Counted from the stretch's first letter, positions 27,314 through 36,841 are shown. The stretch is 64,000 nucleotides of DNA from Tunturiibacter empetritectus (GCF_013410875.1 NZ_JACCCU010000001.1:2845134-2909133); one strand, 5' to 3'. Translations and numbers: made by a program. Notes: generated by a model from the sequence alone, not told the origin.

Positions 27314-27627
27314 TCAGCGTCTTCTCCTTGCTTGTCTGTTCGATCTACTTGGGAAGAACCACGGAAGTCGAAAACTCCGTCTCTCCGCTCGCTGGCCATT
27401 ATCTACATTTTTCTCCGCAAGCGAAGGTTTGCCTCACAATACCGGCCAAATTCGGTATCGGCCCGTCCGCCAAGACGGGAAGGTCGACGAGACCGCCACA
27501 GGCTTCTACCTGCGACCACAGCGGTGAAATAGACACCAAAGCCATCTCTCGCCAACCGCCTGAACCCCTGTACCCACTCGTCCCTGCGCCATCCAATCCC
27601 GCATAATGGAATATCAGGGAGTTTTGC
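27314..27627. other. Divergent intergenic region upstream of glpF
   Basis: No gene is supported. A 6-bp hairpin CCCGTC-CGCCAA-GACGGG (27462-27479) lies about 150 nt upstream of glpF and could belong to its leader. No operator for a known glycerol repressor is recognisable by eye. Confidence 0.4.
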
Positions 27628-28269
27628 ATGGGTTTATTCAGCAAGAAGATAAAGCAGGAACACAAGGTCATGCTGCAGCATGATCGCGCCGCCGGTACGC
27701 TCCAGTCCGAGACCCACCGCGCCACGCCCGAGTGCCCGCAACCCCAGCACTGGAGCATGGTCGACTCCATGACCGCCGAGCTCGAAGTCCTCGAATTCCT
27801 CGCGACGCTGGTGACAACCATCAAGCCCAGGCTCGTCGTTGAAACCGGATCGTTCCTAGGCGTCTCGACCGAATGGATTGCAAAGGGCCTCGAGCGCAAC
27901 GGCTTCGGCAAAGTCATCAGCTGCGAGTTTGACCCCGTCGTCTACGCTCGCGCCAAAGAACGCCTCGATGCCTCCCCGCTCAAGCCCTGGATCGAACTCC
28001 GCAACCAGTCCAGCCTTGAGATGAAGATTGACGGCACCATCGATCTCTTCTTCTCCGACTCCGACATGCCGATCCGCGAGCAGGAGGTCAAACGCTTTCT
28101 TCCCCAGATCAACCCCAACGGACTCATCCTCATGCACGACGCCAGTTCGCACCACAAAGTCGTTCGCGACGCTGCGAAATCAATGGAGGCCGAAGGCCTG
28201 CTCTCCGTCGTCTTTCTACCCACGCCTCGCGGACTCGTCATCGCTCAACCCCGCGCCGGGCGCAGCTAG
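27628..28269 (+). CDS. Class I SAM-dependent methyltransferase
   Basis: 213 residues. The Rossmann glycine motif is VVETGSFLGVSTEWIAKGL (about residues 70-88), followed by the acidic end of strand 2 in VISCEFDPVVYARAKERLDA. Later come DLFFSDSDMP and the GLILMHDASSHH strand, the pattern of the Methyltransf_24 family. The substrate is unknown. The next gene starts 16 nt downstream, and the two glycosyltransferases that follow suggest surface-glycan modification, which is inferred. Confidence 0.85.
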   Translation: MGLFSKKIKQEHKVMLQHDRAAGTLQSETHRATPECPQPQHWSMVDSMTAELEVLEFLATLVTTIKPRLVVETGSFLGVSTEWIAKGLERNGFGKVISCEFDPVVYARAKERLDASPLKPWIELRNQSSLEMKIDGTIDLFFSDSDMPIREQEVKRFLPQINPNGLILMHDASSHHKVVRDAAKSMEAEGLLSVVFLPTPRGLVIAQPRAGRS

Positions 28270-28285
28270 ACGTAGGATTAAGCGG

Positions 28286-29611
28286 ATGCCAACTCCACAA
28301 ACACAGAAGCACTCTCATCCCTTCCGAGCGCCGTGGTATCTCTTCTGGGCCGGCCTCCTTCTCCGCGTTCTCTACATCACCCTCGCCCACACCTACCGCA
28401 TCCGCCCCTCCGAGGATCACCTGCAGTTTGGGTGGGAGATGGGCCGCATCGCCCGGGCACTTTCCACCGGCTTTGGATACGCCGACCCATTCACAGGCCA
28501 CTCCGGCCCCACCGCCTGGGTGCCGCCGCTCTACCCTCTGCTCCTTGCCGGTGTCTTCAAACTCTTCGGCGTCTACACCGCGAAATCCACCTGGGTCATC
28601 CTCACCATCAACAGCATCTTCTCCGCAGCAACAGCTCTCCTCATATTCGAGATCGCCGCAAGGTGCTTTCAACCCACCGGACGAGCCCGCAAGATCGCCC
28701 TCTGGTCAGCCTGGCTATGGGCGCTCTACCCCGCCGCCTTGCAATACGCCGTCCACTGGGTCTGGGACATGGCCCTCACCGCCTTCCTCTTCTCCGCCGT
28801 CATCGTGATCGCCCTGCGTGTTCGCAGCATCGGAGAAGAACCTCCAGCACCCAATCCTCAAACCACCCTCCGCTGGTGCCTCTTCGGACTCCTCTGGGGC
28901 ATGATCGCCCTGCTCAACTCAACGATCCTTCTCTTCCTCCCCGTCTGCGGCATCTGGATGCTCCTCGGAGGAGCAAAGCCAAAACCCGCCCTCGGCCCCG
29001 CAATCAGCAAAGCCATCCTCTCGGCAATCATCTTTCTCGCCTGTCTCGCACCGTGGATGCTGCGCAACGAGAGAGTCTTTCACGCATTCATCCCCATTCG
29101 CGGCAACCTCGGCGCAGAGCTGCACGACTCCGTTCTCGACTCCTACAATGGCTTCACCGTCGGCACAAGAGTGCCCGTCTGTGACGTATGCCCGGAGTAC
29201 CTCAGATACAAAACCATGGGAGAGTACGCCTACGTCCAGCACGAAGGCAAACTCGCACGCGAACATATCCGCACCCACAAAATGCGATTCTTCGAACTCG
29301 CTCTCAAGCGCTTCTACTTCTACTGGATCAGCGTTCCCAAGCCGGTCGAAAAAGGAGTCCTCAACGAAGCCTTCCGTGTCCTGAACTACAGCTTCGTCAG
29401 CCTCGCCGGACTTCTAGGTCTCTTTTTAGCGCTCAAGCAGCGCATCCCTGGAGCGATCCTCTTCGCATGGGCTTTCGCACTTCTACCGCTCACCTATTAC
29501 TTCGTCACCGTCCAGGCTCGCTTTCGCCACCCGCTCGAACCCCTCATGACCATCCTCACCGTCTACCTCTTCCAGTCCGCCACTCGAGCGTCTCAGCGAG
29601 AGCCGACGTAA
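28286..29611 (+). CDS. GT-C type integral membrane glycosyltransferase (family 39/ArnT-like)
   Basis: The start is taken as ATG 28286, 16 nt after the methyltransferase, giving 441 residues; the open frame extends upstream but overlaps that gene. About ten membrane helices are present. The first periplasmic loop holds the acidic RPSEDHLQFGWEMGRIARAL, where GT-C enzymes place their catalytic Asp/Glu. The glycine-rich GFGYADPFTGHSGPTAWVPP after it is also typical. Such enzymes transfer sugar from a polyprenyl-phosphate carrier to protein or lipid in the periplasm. Acceptor unknown. It overlaps the convergent GT2 gene by 19 nt. Confidence 0.85.
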   Translation: MPTPQTQKHSHPFRAPWYLFWAGLLLRVLYITLAHTYRIRPSEDHLQFGWEMGRIARALSTGFGYADPFTGHSGPTAWVPPLYPLLLAGVFKLFGVYTAKSTWVILTINSIFSAATALLIFEIAARCFQPTGRARKIALWSAWLWALYPAALQYAVHWVWDMALTAFLFSAVIVIALRVRSIGEEPPAPNPQTTLRWCLFGLLWGMIALLNSTILLFLPVCGIWMLLGGAKPKPALGPAISKAILSAIIFLACLAPWMLRNERVFHAFIPIRGNLGAELHDSVLDSYNGFTVGTRVPVCDVCPEYLRYKTMGEYAYVQHEGKLAREHIRTHKMRFFELALKRFYFYWISVPKPVEKGVLNEAFRVLNYSFVSLAGLLGLFLALKQRIPGAILFAWAFALLPLTYYFVTVQARFRHPLEPLMTILTVYLFQSATRASQREPT

Positions 29612-30396
29612 CGCCCAATCTGCCACGCCTTGGCATACTTCCAGCTGATATAAGCCGAATGATAAAGATGGAGCAGCAACCCTTCGCGCCCATCCAGAAA
29701 ACCCAGCCGAAACCCAAAGTTCCACACAAACGTCAGCAGCGGAACCCAAACAACGTTCCAGCAGAAAGCCACCCACGAGCGGCTGACCTTCCCCTTTGCC
29801 GCAACAATCTTGCCGCCAAGACTGCTGTAGCGGTTCATATGTTCCAGATAAATATTCAACTCAGGATAACCATGGTGGAGAAAATCGTTCTTCATCATCT
29901 CCACCCTCCCCGCAACCTGCACCGACTCATGCACCGGCCGCTCAGTGAAGCCGGCCGCACCAGCGCTCGCCACACGCCGAAATAAACGCAGCTTGAGATC
30001 CGGATAATAGCCTCCATGACGCATCCAGCGTCCGAGAAAGACATGCCGCAGTCGAAGCCGATAGCCATCCACAGGTGGGCGCACCTCGGCGTCCCCTTCA
30101 AGCATCTGCCCAATCTCCCTCTGCAACTCCGCCGTCAGCTCTTCATCCGCATCCAGCGAAAGTACCCACGTCCCCACACACTTTTCAATGGCAGAGTTCT
30201 TCTGCCTCGCAAATCCCTTCCACGGCTCCGTAAAAATCTTTGCCCCAAACGACTCCGCAATCTCCAGAGTGCGATCGGTCGAGCCTGAGTCCACCACAAT
30301 CACCTCATTCGCAAACCCCACACTGGCCAGCGTCCGCGCGAGATTGGCTTCTTCATTCAAGGTGATGATGGCTACAGAGAGTGTCGCTTTCGGCAT
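29593..30396 (-). CDS. Family 2 glycosyltransferase (WaaE/KdtX-like)
   Basis: 267 residues. GT-A fold: LSVAIITLNEEANLARTLAS (residues about 6-25), VDSGSTDRTLEIAESFGAKI, and the metal-binding LSLDADEEL. The NSAIEKCVGTWVLSL strand is typical of the lipopolysaccharide-core family of GT2 enzymes. The C-terminus has an amphipathic/membrane-associating segment. It likely adds a sugar to lipopolysaccharide core or another envelope glycan on the cytoplasmic face. It converges on the GT-C gene with a 19-nt overlap. Confidence 0.9.
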   Translation of the reverse strand: MPKATLSVAIITLNEEANLARTLASVGFANEVIVVDSGSTDRTLEIAESFGAKIFTEPWKGFARQKNSAIEKCVGTWVLSLDADEELTAELQREIGQMLEGDAEVRPPVDGYRLRLRHVFLGRWMRHGGYYPDLKLRLFRRVASAGAAGFTERPVHESVQVAGRVEMMKNDFLHHGYPELNIYLEHMNRYSSLGGKIVAAKGKVSRSWVAFCWNVVWVPLLTFVWNFGFRLGFLDGREGLLLHLYHSAYISWKYAKAWQIGRYVGSR

Positions 30397-30562
30397 GTCC
30401 CCTCATTCTATTTCCCTTAGCGCCATATCCGGACACCTTCATCTTGCCGTAACAAGATCAGACTAGTGTCTTTCTTTGCAGCCGTATTAGAAACAAGCAA
30501 ATTGAATCTGAATTAATGAACCCTTTCCTCGCAAAAAATCCATACAGCCCAGGCGCCGCACG

Positions 30563-32278
30563 ATGCTAAGCAGACGCCGCCTACTCCAGCGCGGTCTCAC
30601 CTCCGCCGCCGGCCTCACCCTTAGCAAAACCGTGCCTGCAATGCAACAGGCCATGGCCTCGCCCGCCCAGGTACGCAGTGGAGTCAAACTCACCAGCTAC
30701 GTCGACCCCCTGCCCATCCCGCCGGTTATCCGCACCACCGGCAAACCAAACGAAGTCATCGACGTCGAAATGCGCCAGTTCCAACACAAGGTTCACCGCG
30801 ACCTCCCGCCGACGACCTTGTGGGGATACAACAGCTCCTGGCCCGGCCCCACCATCGAAGCCCGGAGCGGCCAGCCCCTCAGCATCAACTGGATCAGTAA
30901 GCTTCCTACAACGCATCTACTCCCCATCGATCACTCCATACACGGCGCCGAATCGTCACTGCCCGCCGTCCGCAACGTCGCCCATCTCCACGGCGCCTGC
31001 ACCATGCCCGACGACGACGGCTACCCCGAAGCCTGGTTCACAGCGCAAGGCGAACACGGGCCGCATGGCGCGAAGTTCAACCCCCGCCCCTCGACATATC
31101 CCAACTGCCAGCCCTCAACCGCTCTCTGGTATCACGACCATTGCCTCGGCATCACCAGGCTGAACGTCTACGCCGGATTAGCAGGCTTCTATCTCATTCG
31201 CGACGAAGCGGAGAAAGCACTCAACCTCCCTCAAGGCGACTACGAAATCCCCCTCATGCTGCAGGATCGCCTCTTCCACCACGACGGATCCCTCTACTAC
31301 CCAAAAGTTATTAACGGCCCCAAGGAACACCCCATCTGGATTCAGGAGTTCTACGGCGACTACAACTGCGTCAACGGAAAGGTCGCCCCATTTCTCGAGG
31401 TCGAACCGCGCAGATACCGCTTCCGCATCGTCAACGCCGCGAACGCGCGCTTCTATCACCTGCGGCTCTTCAACTCAGACGCCACCGGAAAGATCCAGAA
31501 CGACTCCTTCGACACCCCATCCTTCCAGCAGATCGGCACCGACGGTGGCCTTCTCCCTGCCCCGCTCCAACTTCACTACCTCCTCATAGCCCCAGGCGAG
31601 CGCTTCGATATCGTCATCGACTTCTCTGGCTGTGAAGGCAAATCCTTCTCGCTCGTCAACGACGCCCCTGCCCCCTACACCATGGGCGGTCAGTACCTCG
31701 CCGAAGACGTCCTGCTCTTCAAGGTGAACAAGCCCCTCTCCAGCCAGGACACCAGCGTCGTCTCAGAAACACTCGTCCCATTCGAGCCGCTTGTCCCCAC
31801 CTATACGACCCGGGAACGCCTCCTCCTCGTCTCAGAAAAAGAGCGCCCCTCCGACGGCTACGTCATCACCGGCCTTCTCGGCAACGCACGCTGGCACGAA
31901 CCCATCACCGAAGATCCAACGGCTGGTTCAACCGAGATCTGGTCTTTCATCAACATCACCGGCGACGTCCATCCCCTGCACATCCATCTCGTGCGCTTCC
32001 AGGTCTTGAATCGCCAGACCTTCGATGTGCCAACCTACCAGCAGACCGGCAAGCTCGTCTTCACCGGAAGGCCAATGGCGCCCGAGAGCAACGAGCGCCC
32101 CGCCTACAAAGATACGATCAAGTCCTACCCGGGCTATGTCACCCGCGTCATCATGCGCTTTGATCTTCCCCACGGAGCACAGGTCTCTCCAGGCGACGAA
32201 CTCCTCTACGTCTGGCACTGCCACATCCTGGAGCACGAAGACAACGAGATGATGAGGCCCTACAAGCTAATCGTGTAA
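30563..32278 (+). CDS. Tat-exported multicopper oxidase
   Basis: 571 residues. A twin-arginine signal (LSRRRLLQRGLTSAAGLTL) exports the folded enzyme. All copper ligand clusters are intact: HLHG (141-144), WYHDH (189-193), HPLHIH (about 470-475) and the C-terminal HCHILEHEDNEM with the type 1 copper Cys and Met. Sequence around these sites is closest in feel to the CotA/bilirubin oxidase/phenoxazinone synthase group. It oxidises phenolics, bilirubin-like compounds or metals with O2 in the periplasm; the true substrate is not shown. Confidence 0.93.
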   Translation: MLSRRRLLQRGLTSAAGLTLSKTVPAMQQAMASPAQVRSGVKLTSYVDPLPIPPVIRTTGKPNEVIDVEMRQFQHKVHRDLPPTTLWGYNSSWPGPTIEARSGQPLSINWISKLPTTHLLPIDHSIHGAESSLPAVRNVAHLHGACTMPDDDGYPEAWFTAQGEHGPHGAKFNPRPSTYPNCQPSTALWYHDHCLGITRLNVYAGLAGFYLIRDEAEKALNLPQGDYEIPLMLQDRLFHHDGSLYYPKVINGPKEHPIWIQEFYGDYNCVNGKVAPFLEVEPRRYRFRIVNAANARFYHLRLFNSDATGKIQNDSFDTPSFQQIGTDGGLLPAPLQLHYLLIAPGERFDIVIDFSGCEGKSFSLVNDAPAPYTMGGQYLAEDVLLFKVNKPLSSQDTSVVSETLVPFEPLVPTYTTRERLLLVSEKERPSDGYVITGLLGNARWHEPITEDPTAGSTEIWSFINITGDVHPLHIHLVRFQVLNRQTFDVPTYQQTGKLVFTGRPMAPESNERPAYKDTIKSYPGYVTRVIMRFDLPHGAQVSPGDELLYVWHCHILEHEDNEMMRPYKLIV

Positions 32279-32310
32279 CCCACTCGCACCCGCTGCGAGC
32301 AAAATCGAAT

Positions 32311-32340
32311 GTGACAGGATTGCGAATCGATTGTTATATT
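32311..32340 (+). promoter_or_regulatory. Possible promoter of the phosphoesterase gene
   Basis: GTGACA (32311-32316), 18-nt spacer and TATATT (32335-32340), in the gap after the multicopper oxidase. It would give a leader of about 160 nt before the TTG at 32509. Confidence 0.4.
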
Positions 32341-32369
32341 CAAAAACATTTTTCTCGCGACGAAATCCT

Positions 32370-32396
32370 ATCAATAACGTAACCGTAATTATTGAT
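32370..32396. repeat. 8-bp inverted repeat, operator-like
   Basis: ATCAATAA (32370-32377) and TTATTGAT (32389-32396) form a perfect inverted repeat with an 11-nt spacer in the leader of the phosphoesterase gene. The AT-rich dyad stands out in GC-rich DNA and could bind a dimeric regulator. Confidence 0.4.
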
Positions 32397-32508
32397 CATT
32401 TCACTTGGACGTGACACACCAACCATGCCGCTACCTCTACGGTTATCCCACTGAGGTTGTATTCCCCAACGAGTCAATTCGTTCCCTCAGTTTTCCGGAG
32501 GTATCATT

Positions 32509-34452
32509 TTGAAACGTACTGTCAACGCCCCTAACGGGACATTGAAGTGCGGCGCGATGATGTTGATTGCGCTGCAAGTGTTTGCGGGACTGCCACAATC
32601 CGCCTACGCCCAAACTGCCGTCCCCGAAACAAAGACTCCTATCAAGCACGTCATCATCATCATCGGGGAAAACCGCACCTTCGATCACGTCTACGCCACC
32701 TACAAGCCGAAGGCAGGCGAGACCGTCTCGAACCTCCTCTCTAAGGGCATCGTCAACGCCAACGGCAAGCCCGGCCCGAACTACTCCCTCTCCGCTCAGT
32801 TCTCGGCCGTCGACAGCACCACCGCTGATAACGGAAAGTACTCCAATAGCCCACAGGAAAAGAGCATCTACAGCACCCTGCCCGCGGCTCTCGCTGGCGG
32901 ACCTGAAAAGCAGAGCGTAGCCAGCGCACCTTTCACTACTCTTAAGGTCGCCGAACTTGCTGACACCGGTCTCGCTCCCGCCTACAACAAGTTCCTGCTC
33001 ACCGGTGCCACCGGCATCGCTGGCGGCAAGCCCGACACTCGCATTGCCAACGACACCAACCTGCGCGAAGGTGTCTTCCAGCTCAGCGGACCCAAGATGC
33101 CGTACGACGCCTACACCAACAGCCCCGTACACCGCTTCTTCCAGATGTGGCAGCAGACCGACTGCAACGCCGACTACGCCACCGAAGAGAACGCCAGCGG
33201 TTGCTTGAACGACCTCTTCCCCTGGGTTGAAGTCTCGGTCGGCACCGGCGGCAATGGAGCCAAGCAGCCAGCCAACTTCAACGAAACGACCACCGGCGAA
33301 GGCGCCACCTCCATGGGCTTCTACAACATGGCCCAGGGCGACGCCCCCTACTTCAAGACGCTCGCCGATGACTACACCATCAGCGACAACTTCCACCAGT
33401 CCGTCATGGGCGGCACCGGCGCCAACCACATCATGTTCGGCTTCGGCGATGCCATCTTCTACACCAACTCCAAAGGCGCCGCCACCAAGCCCCCCACCAA
33501 CGAAATCGAAAACCCCAACCCCCAGGTCGCGACCAATGACTTCTACGATCAGGATGGTTACGGCGGCGGCAGCTACGTCGACTGCGGCGACATCAGCCAG
33601 CCAGGCGTTCCAGCCGTCACCAACTACCTCCAGTCCCTCAAGCGGCCTGTGAAGTCGAACTGCGTCAAGGGCGATTACTACCTAGTCAACAACTACAACC
33701 CCGGCTACAACGGCGACGGTACCCTCACCTCGCAGTACTCGCCTTTCACTATTCCACCAACCAGCCAGAAGAGCATCGGCGACAATCTCGTTGCTCACAA
33801 CATTCCCTTCAAATACTTCGGCGAGAACTGGGATCTGTACGTAACCGACCCCACCGAGTCGAACTCGTTCGATGAGTACTGCAACATCTGCAATCCCTTC
33901 CAGTATCAGACACAGTTCATGGGAACCCAGGCTGCCCGCCAGACCTACATCGCGGACACGACTGAGCTCTATGAAGACATCGACACCGGCAACCTGCCCC
34001 CAGTCTCCATCGTCAAGCCCAGCGGCTTCAACGATGGTCACCCGGCCTCCTCCAAACTCGACCTCTTCGAAGGCTTCACCAAGAAGATCATCGACGGCGT
34101 CAAAGCCAACCCGACCCTCTGGGCCGACACTGCCATCTTCGTCACCTTCGACGAAGGCGGCGGATACTATGACTCCGGCTACATCCAGCCCGTCGACTTC
34201 TTCGGCGACGGTACCCGCATCCCCCTCATCGTTGTCTCGAAGTACTCCACCGGCGGAAAAGTCTCGCACGAGTACGGCGATCACGTCTCCCTCATGAAGT
34301 TCATCGAGAAGAACTGGGGCCTGCCCACCATCTCCGACCGCAGCCGCGACAACCTGCCGAACCCGATCCAGAAAGCAACCAGCCCCTACGTCCCGACGAA
34401 CAGCCCAGCAATTGGCGATCTAACGGATGACTTCCAATTCTCCACCAAATAA
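32509..34452 (+). CDS. Exported phospholipase C-type phosphoesterase (PF04185-like)
   Basis: 647 residues from TTG 32509, supported by GGAGG 7 nt upstream. The signal peptide ends near SAYAQTAV. The family's opening IKHVIIIIGENRTFDHVYAT holds the metal-binding Glu-Asn and the nucleophile Thr. Further conserved parts are QSVMGGTGANHIMFGFGDAI and FVTFDEGGGYYDS, with paired metal-binding acids. It removes phosphate from phospholipids or phosphate esters outside the inner membrane. The long leader with an AT-rich dyad suggests regulation, perhaps by phosphate. The YncE-like gene follows closely. Confidence 0.9.
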   Translation: MKRTVNAPNGTLKCGAMMLIALQVFAGLPQSAYAQTAVPETKTPIKHVIIIIGENRTFDHVYATYKPKAGETVSNLLSKGIVNANGKPGPNYSLSAQFSAVDSTTADNGKYSNSPQEKSIYSTLPAALAGGPEKQSVASAPFTTLKVAELADTGLAPAYNKFLLTGATGIAGGKPDTRIANDTNLREGVFQLSGPKMPYDAYTNSPVHRFFQMWQQTDCNADYATEENASGCLNDLFPWVEVSVGTGGNGAKQPANFNETTTGEGATSMGFYNMAQGDAPYFKTLADDYTISDNFHQSVMGGTGANHIMFGFGDAIFYTNSKGAATKPPTNEIENPNPQVATNDFYDQDGYGGGSYVDCGDISQPGVPAVTNYLQSLKRPVKSNCVKGDYYLVNNYNPGYNGDGTLTSQYSPFTIPPTSQKSIGDNLVAHNIPFKYFGENWDLYVTDPTESNSFDEYCNICNPFQYQTQFMGTQAARQTYIADTTELYEDIDTGNLPPVSIVKPSGFNDGHPASSKLDLFEGFTKKIIDGVKANPTLWADTAIFVTFDEGGGYYDSGYIQPVDFFGDGTRIPLIVVSKYSTGGKVSHEYGDHVSLMKFIEKNWGLPTISDRSRDNLPNPIQKATSPYVPTNSPAIGDLTDDFQFSTK

Positions 34453-34540
34453 CCGCAGCACGTCTCAAGATCCAACCATTCGACGGTCAGCCCACGCTGG
34501 CCGTCGAAGTAATTTATTAACCACATTGGCCATCAATCAA

Positions 34541-35617
34541 ATGAAGAATCTCCGCCTGCAAAAACTAATCGCAAAACTCCTTCCCTCAACCCTCCTCCTC
34601 GCGGGAATCGCTGCCGCCACCCATCTCCTCCACGCTGCAAGCCCAACCGTCTTGCCGAAGTTTCATGTCCAGGACCAATGGAACCTCGGCGGTAAAGGCG
34701 GATGGGGCTTCCTCGTTCTCGACGCCCCCGCGCACCGCCTCTACATTCCCCGAACCAATCGCGTCATGGTCGTCGACACCGACACCGGCAAGCTCATCGG
34801 CGAAGTAGAGGACATGAAAAACATCCGCGACATCGCCCTCGACAGCTCCGGCAAATTCGGCTACGTCACCGACCCCACCGACGGCACCGCCGGATTCGTC
34901 CGAGTCTTCGACCGCGCCACCCTCAAAGTTGTCGCCTCCATCCCCACCGGCGCCATTCCCGCCGCCATCGTCTTCGACCCCGCTTCAAACTCGGTCGTCG
35001 CCTTCAACTCACACAGCCATAGCGTCACCATCATCGACGCCGCCACCAACCAGGTCACCGCAACCATCCCCCTCACCAGCCGCCCCGCTTCAGCCATCAC
35101 CGACGGCAAAGGGGCCATCTTCGTCGCGCTCCCAGCCCTCGGTCAGATCACCCGCATCGACCCTGCCGCAAAAAAGATCACCGCATCCTGGCAGCTCACG
35201 CCCTGCACCGGCCCAGCCGGCTTAGCCAGCGACGCAGCCCACCATCAGCTCTTCACCACCTGCGAAGATCACAAGCTCGTCTCCGTCGACACAGACACCG
35301 GCCGCCTCACCCCCATCGGCGACGCTCCACCCAACACCGGCGACATCGACTTCGATGCCCGTCACAATCTGCTCTTCGTCGCCGACGCCACCGGAACGCT
35401 CTCCATCTTCCGCCGCGACGGACTCGCAAAATACTCCCGCATCCAGCAGGTAAGCACTCAACCCGGCGCAAGAACCATGATTGTCAGCCAGAAGGACGAC
35501 AGGGCATATCTCGTAACCTCCAAGTTCGGCCAGAACACCAGCGCGACCTCCGAAGAGCTGAAGTTCCGCCCCACTCCAGTCCCCGGCACCTTCTCTGTCA
35601 TCGTCGTCGGCCGCTAA
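34541..35617 (+). CDS. Exported YncE-like beta-propeller protein
   Basis: 358 residues from ATG 34541, where a lysine-containing signal peptide begins (MKNLRLQKLIAKLLPSTLLL). The frame is open further 5', into the preceding gene's end. The body is a seven-bladed beta-propeller of the YVTN/YncE type, with repeats such as RVMVVDTDTGKLIGEV, GFVRVFDRATLKVVASIPTG and VTIIDAATNQVTATIPL. It probably binds a partner or ligand in the periplasm. It begins about 90 nt after the phosphoesterase gene and may be co-transcribed with it. A structured repeat element begins 8 nt after its stop codon. Confidence 0.88.
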   Translation: MKNLRLQKLIAKLLPSTLLLAGIAAATHLLHAASPTVLPKFHVQDQWNLGGKGGWGFLVLDAPAHRLYIPRTNRVMVVDTDTGKLIGEVEDMKNIRDIALDSSGKFGYVTDPTDGTAGFVRVFDRATLKVVASIPTGAIPAAIVFDPASNSVVAFNSHSHSVTIIDAATNQVTATIPLTSRPASAITDGKGAIFVALPALGQITRIDPAAKKITASWQLTPCTGPAGLASDAAHHQLFTTCEDHKLVSVDTDTGRLTPIGDAPPNTGDIDFDARHNLLFVADATGTLSIFRRDGLAKYSRIQQVSTQPGARTMIVSQKDDRAYLVTSKFGQNTSATSEELKFRPTPVPGTFSVIVVGR

Positions 35618-35624
35618 AACTGAT

Positions 35625-35738
35625 GTCCTCCCGATGGTCGGAAACGATCATCACCGCGACCATCGGGAGCGCCACGCGAAGCGTTATACAAGTCACGAAG
35701 TGACCGCCTGCCGCGTAGGCAGCCCGTCCGGCAGGACC
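35625..35738. repeat. Structured intergenic repeat, copy A
   Basis: 114 nt that fill almost the whole gap between two convergent genes. It holds four hairpins in a row: a 13-bp stem (35628-35640 with 35657-35669), GTCAC-GAA-GTGAC, CTGCC-GCGTA-GGCAG, and GTCC-GGCA-GGAC. It aligns over its full length with copy B at 45312-45424. Read on the minus strand it contains a frame VLPDGLPTRQAVTS followed by a stop, but no gene runs into it here. It probably acts as a bidirectional terminator or spreads as a REP-like element. Confidence 0.85.
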
Positions 35739-35743
35739 GATCA

Positions 35744-36841
35744 TTAAACCTCAACCCACGGCGGTTGCCCCAGCGACACATGCCGATACGTCGGCGTATA
35801 CCCAAGCTCTCGTGCATAGTTCAGTATTCGCTCAAAGTCCAGGCTGATCGTCGCCCCCGCCTTCTGCGTCACTTCATCCTCGATCGGCAGATCAAAATCA
35901 TCCGCACCATAGTTCAACCCACCCAACGCCTGCTCATTCTGAGTCAACACCGAAGTACGAATCCGCGGAATATTGTCCAGATAAATCCGGCACAACGCGA
36001 GGTGCCGCAGATACTCCGCCGTCGTAATCTCAATCCCGCCAATCTGCGTGAAGTAGGGTTTGAACGTCCAGCACAGAAAGCTCGCCAGCCCCCCAGTCTC
36101 ATCCTGAAACTGCCGCGTGCGCTCAAGATGTTCCAACCGCTCCTCCAGGCTCTCATCAAATCCGATCACCATCGTCGCCGTCGTCTTCAGGCCTGCTTCA
36201 ACAATCGCCCGCTGCGCCTCAAAGTACTGCGCCACCGTGTACTTGAACTTCGAGTGCCGCGCGCGAAACTCCTCCGTCAAAATCTCCGACCCGCCGCCAG
36301 TGATCCACCGCACGCCCGCATCCTTCAGCCGCGCCGCCGCCTCCGAGTAGCTCAGCTTGGCATGATCCGCCAGATACATAAACTCCGCAATCGTCAGCGC
36401 ATAAAACTCCAGTCCATCGCCATACCGAGCGCGAATCGCAGCAAACAACTCGCAGTAATAACTCAGCGGCAGATGCGGATTGAACCCGCCATTGAATGCC
36501 GCCAGATCCCCACCCAGCGCCAACAACTCATCCAGCTTCGCAAACACATCTTCCTGGCTTAACACATACCCGCCATCCTGGCTGGGCAGCTTGTAGAACG
36601 CACAGTAGTCGCACTGCGCCACACACACATTCGTATAGTTGATGATCCGCATCACCATATACGTGCACGTCGCCGGAGCATGAAACCGCCCGCGCACCAT
36701 CGCAGCAAGCGACCGCAACTCCTCATCGGACGCGTTGCTCCAAAGCCACCGCGCCTCATCCCGCCCAATCCGGGAGCCCTCGGTGACCTTACCCGCAATC
36801 TCGGAAAACGTCGTCGTAGTCGAAGTGGCAATCTGGCTCAT
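35744..36841 (-). CDS. mqnC: Cyclic dehypoxanthinyl futalosine synthase (radical SAM)
   Basis: 365 residues from ATG 36841; an in-frame methionine 17 codons earlier is less likely because the family starts near FSEIAGKVTEGSRIGRDEA. The radical-SAM cluster is CVAQCDYC (Cys73, Cys77, Cys80), followed by AFYKLPSQDGGYVLSQEDVF, diagnostic of MqnC rather than MqnE or CofH. It cyclises dehypoxanthinyl futalosine in the alternative menaquinone pathway. The enzyme is cytoplasmic. No other mqn gene is next to it. Confidence 0.93.
   Translation of the reverse strand: MSQIATSTTTTFSEIAGKVTEGSRIGRDEARWLWSNASDEELRSLAAMVRGRFHAPATCTYMVMRIINYTNVCVAQCDYCAFYKLPSQDGGYVLSQEDVFAKLDELLALGGDLAAFNGGFNPHLPLSYYCELFAAIRARYGDGLEFYALTIAEFMYLADHAKLSYSEAAARLKDAGVRWITGGGSEILTEEFRARHSKFKYTVAQYFEAQRAIVEAGLKTTATMVIGFDESLEERLEHLERTRQFQDETGGLASFLCWTFKPYFTQIGGIEITTAEYLRHLALCRIYLDNIPRIRTSVLTQNEQALGGLNYGADDFDLPIEDEVTQKAGATISLDFERILNYARELGYTPTYRHVSLGQPPWVEV

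Noticed and set aside
27462..27479. Hairpin upstream of glpF as a glycerol riboswitch or operator
   Set aside because: Only a 6-bp stem; no match to a known riboswitch core or GlpR-type operator that I can recognise.
32443..33429. Long minus-strand open frame inside the phosphoesterase gene
   Set aside because: Antisense shadow in GC-rich coding DNA, Gly/Val/Ala-biased product, no ribosome binding site.
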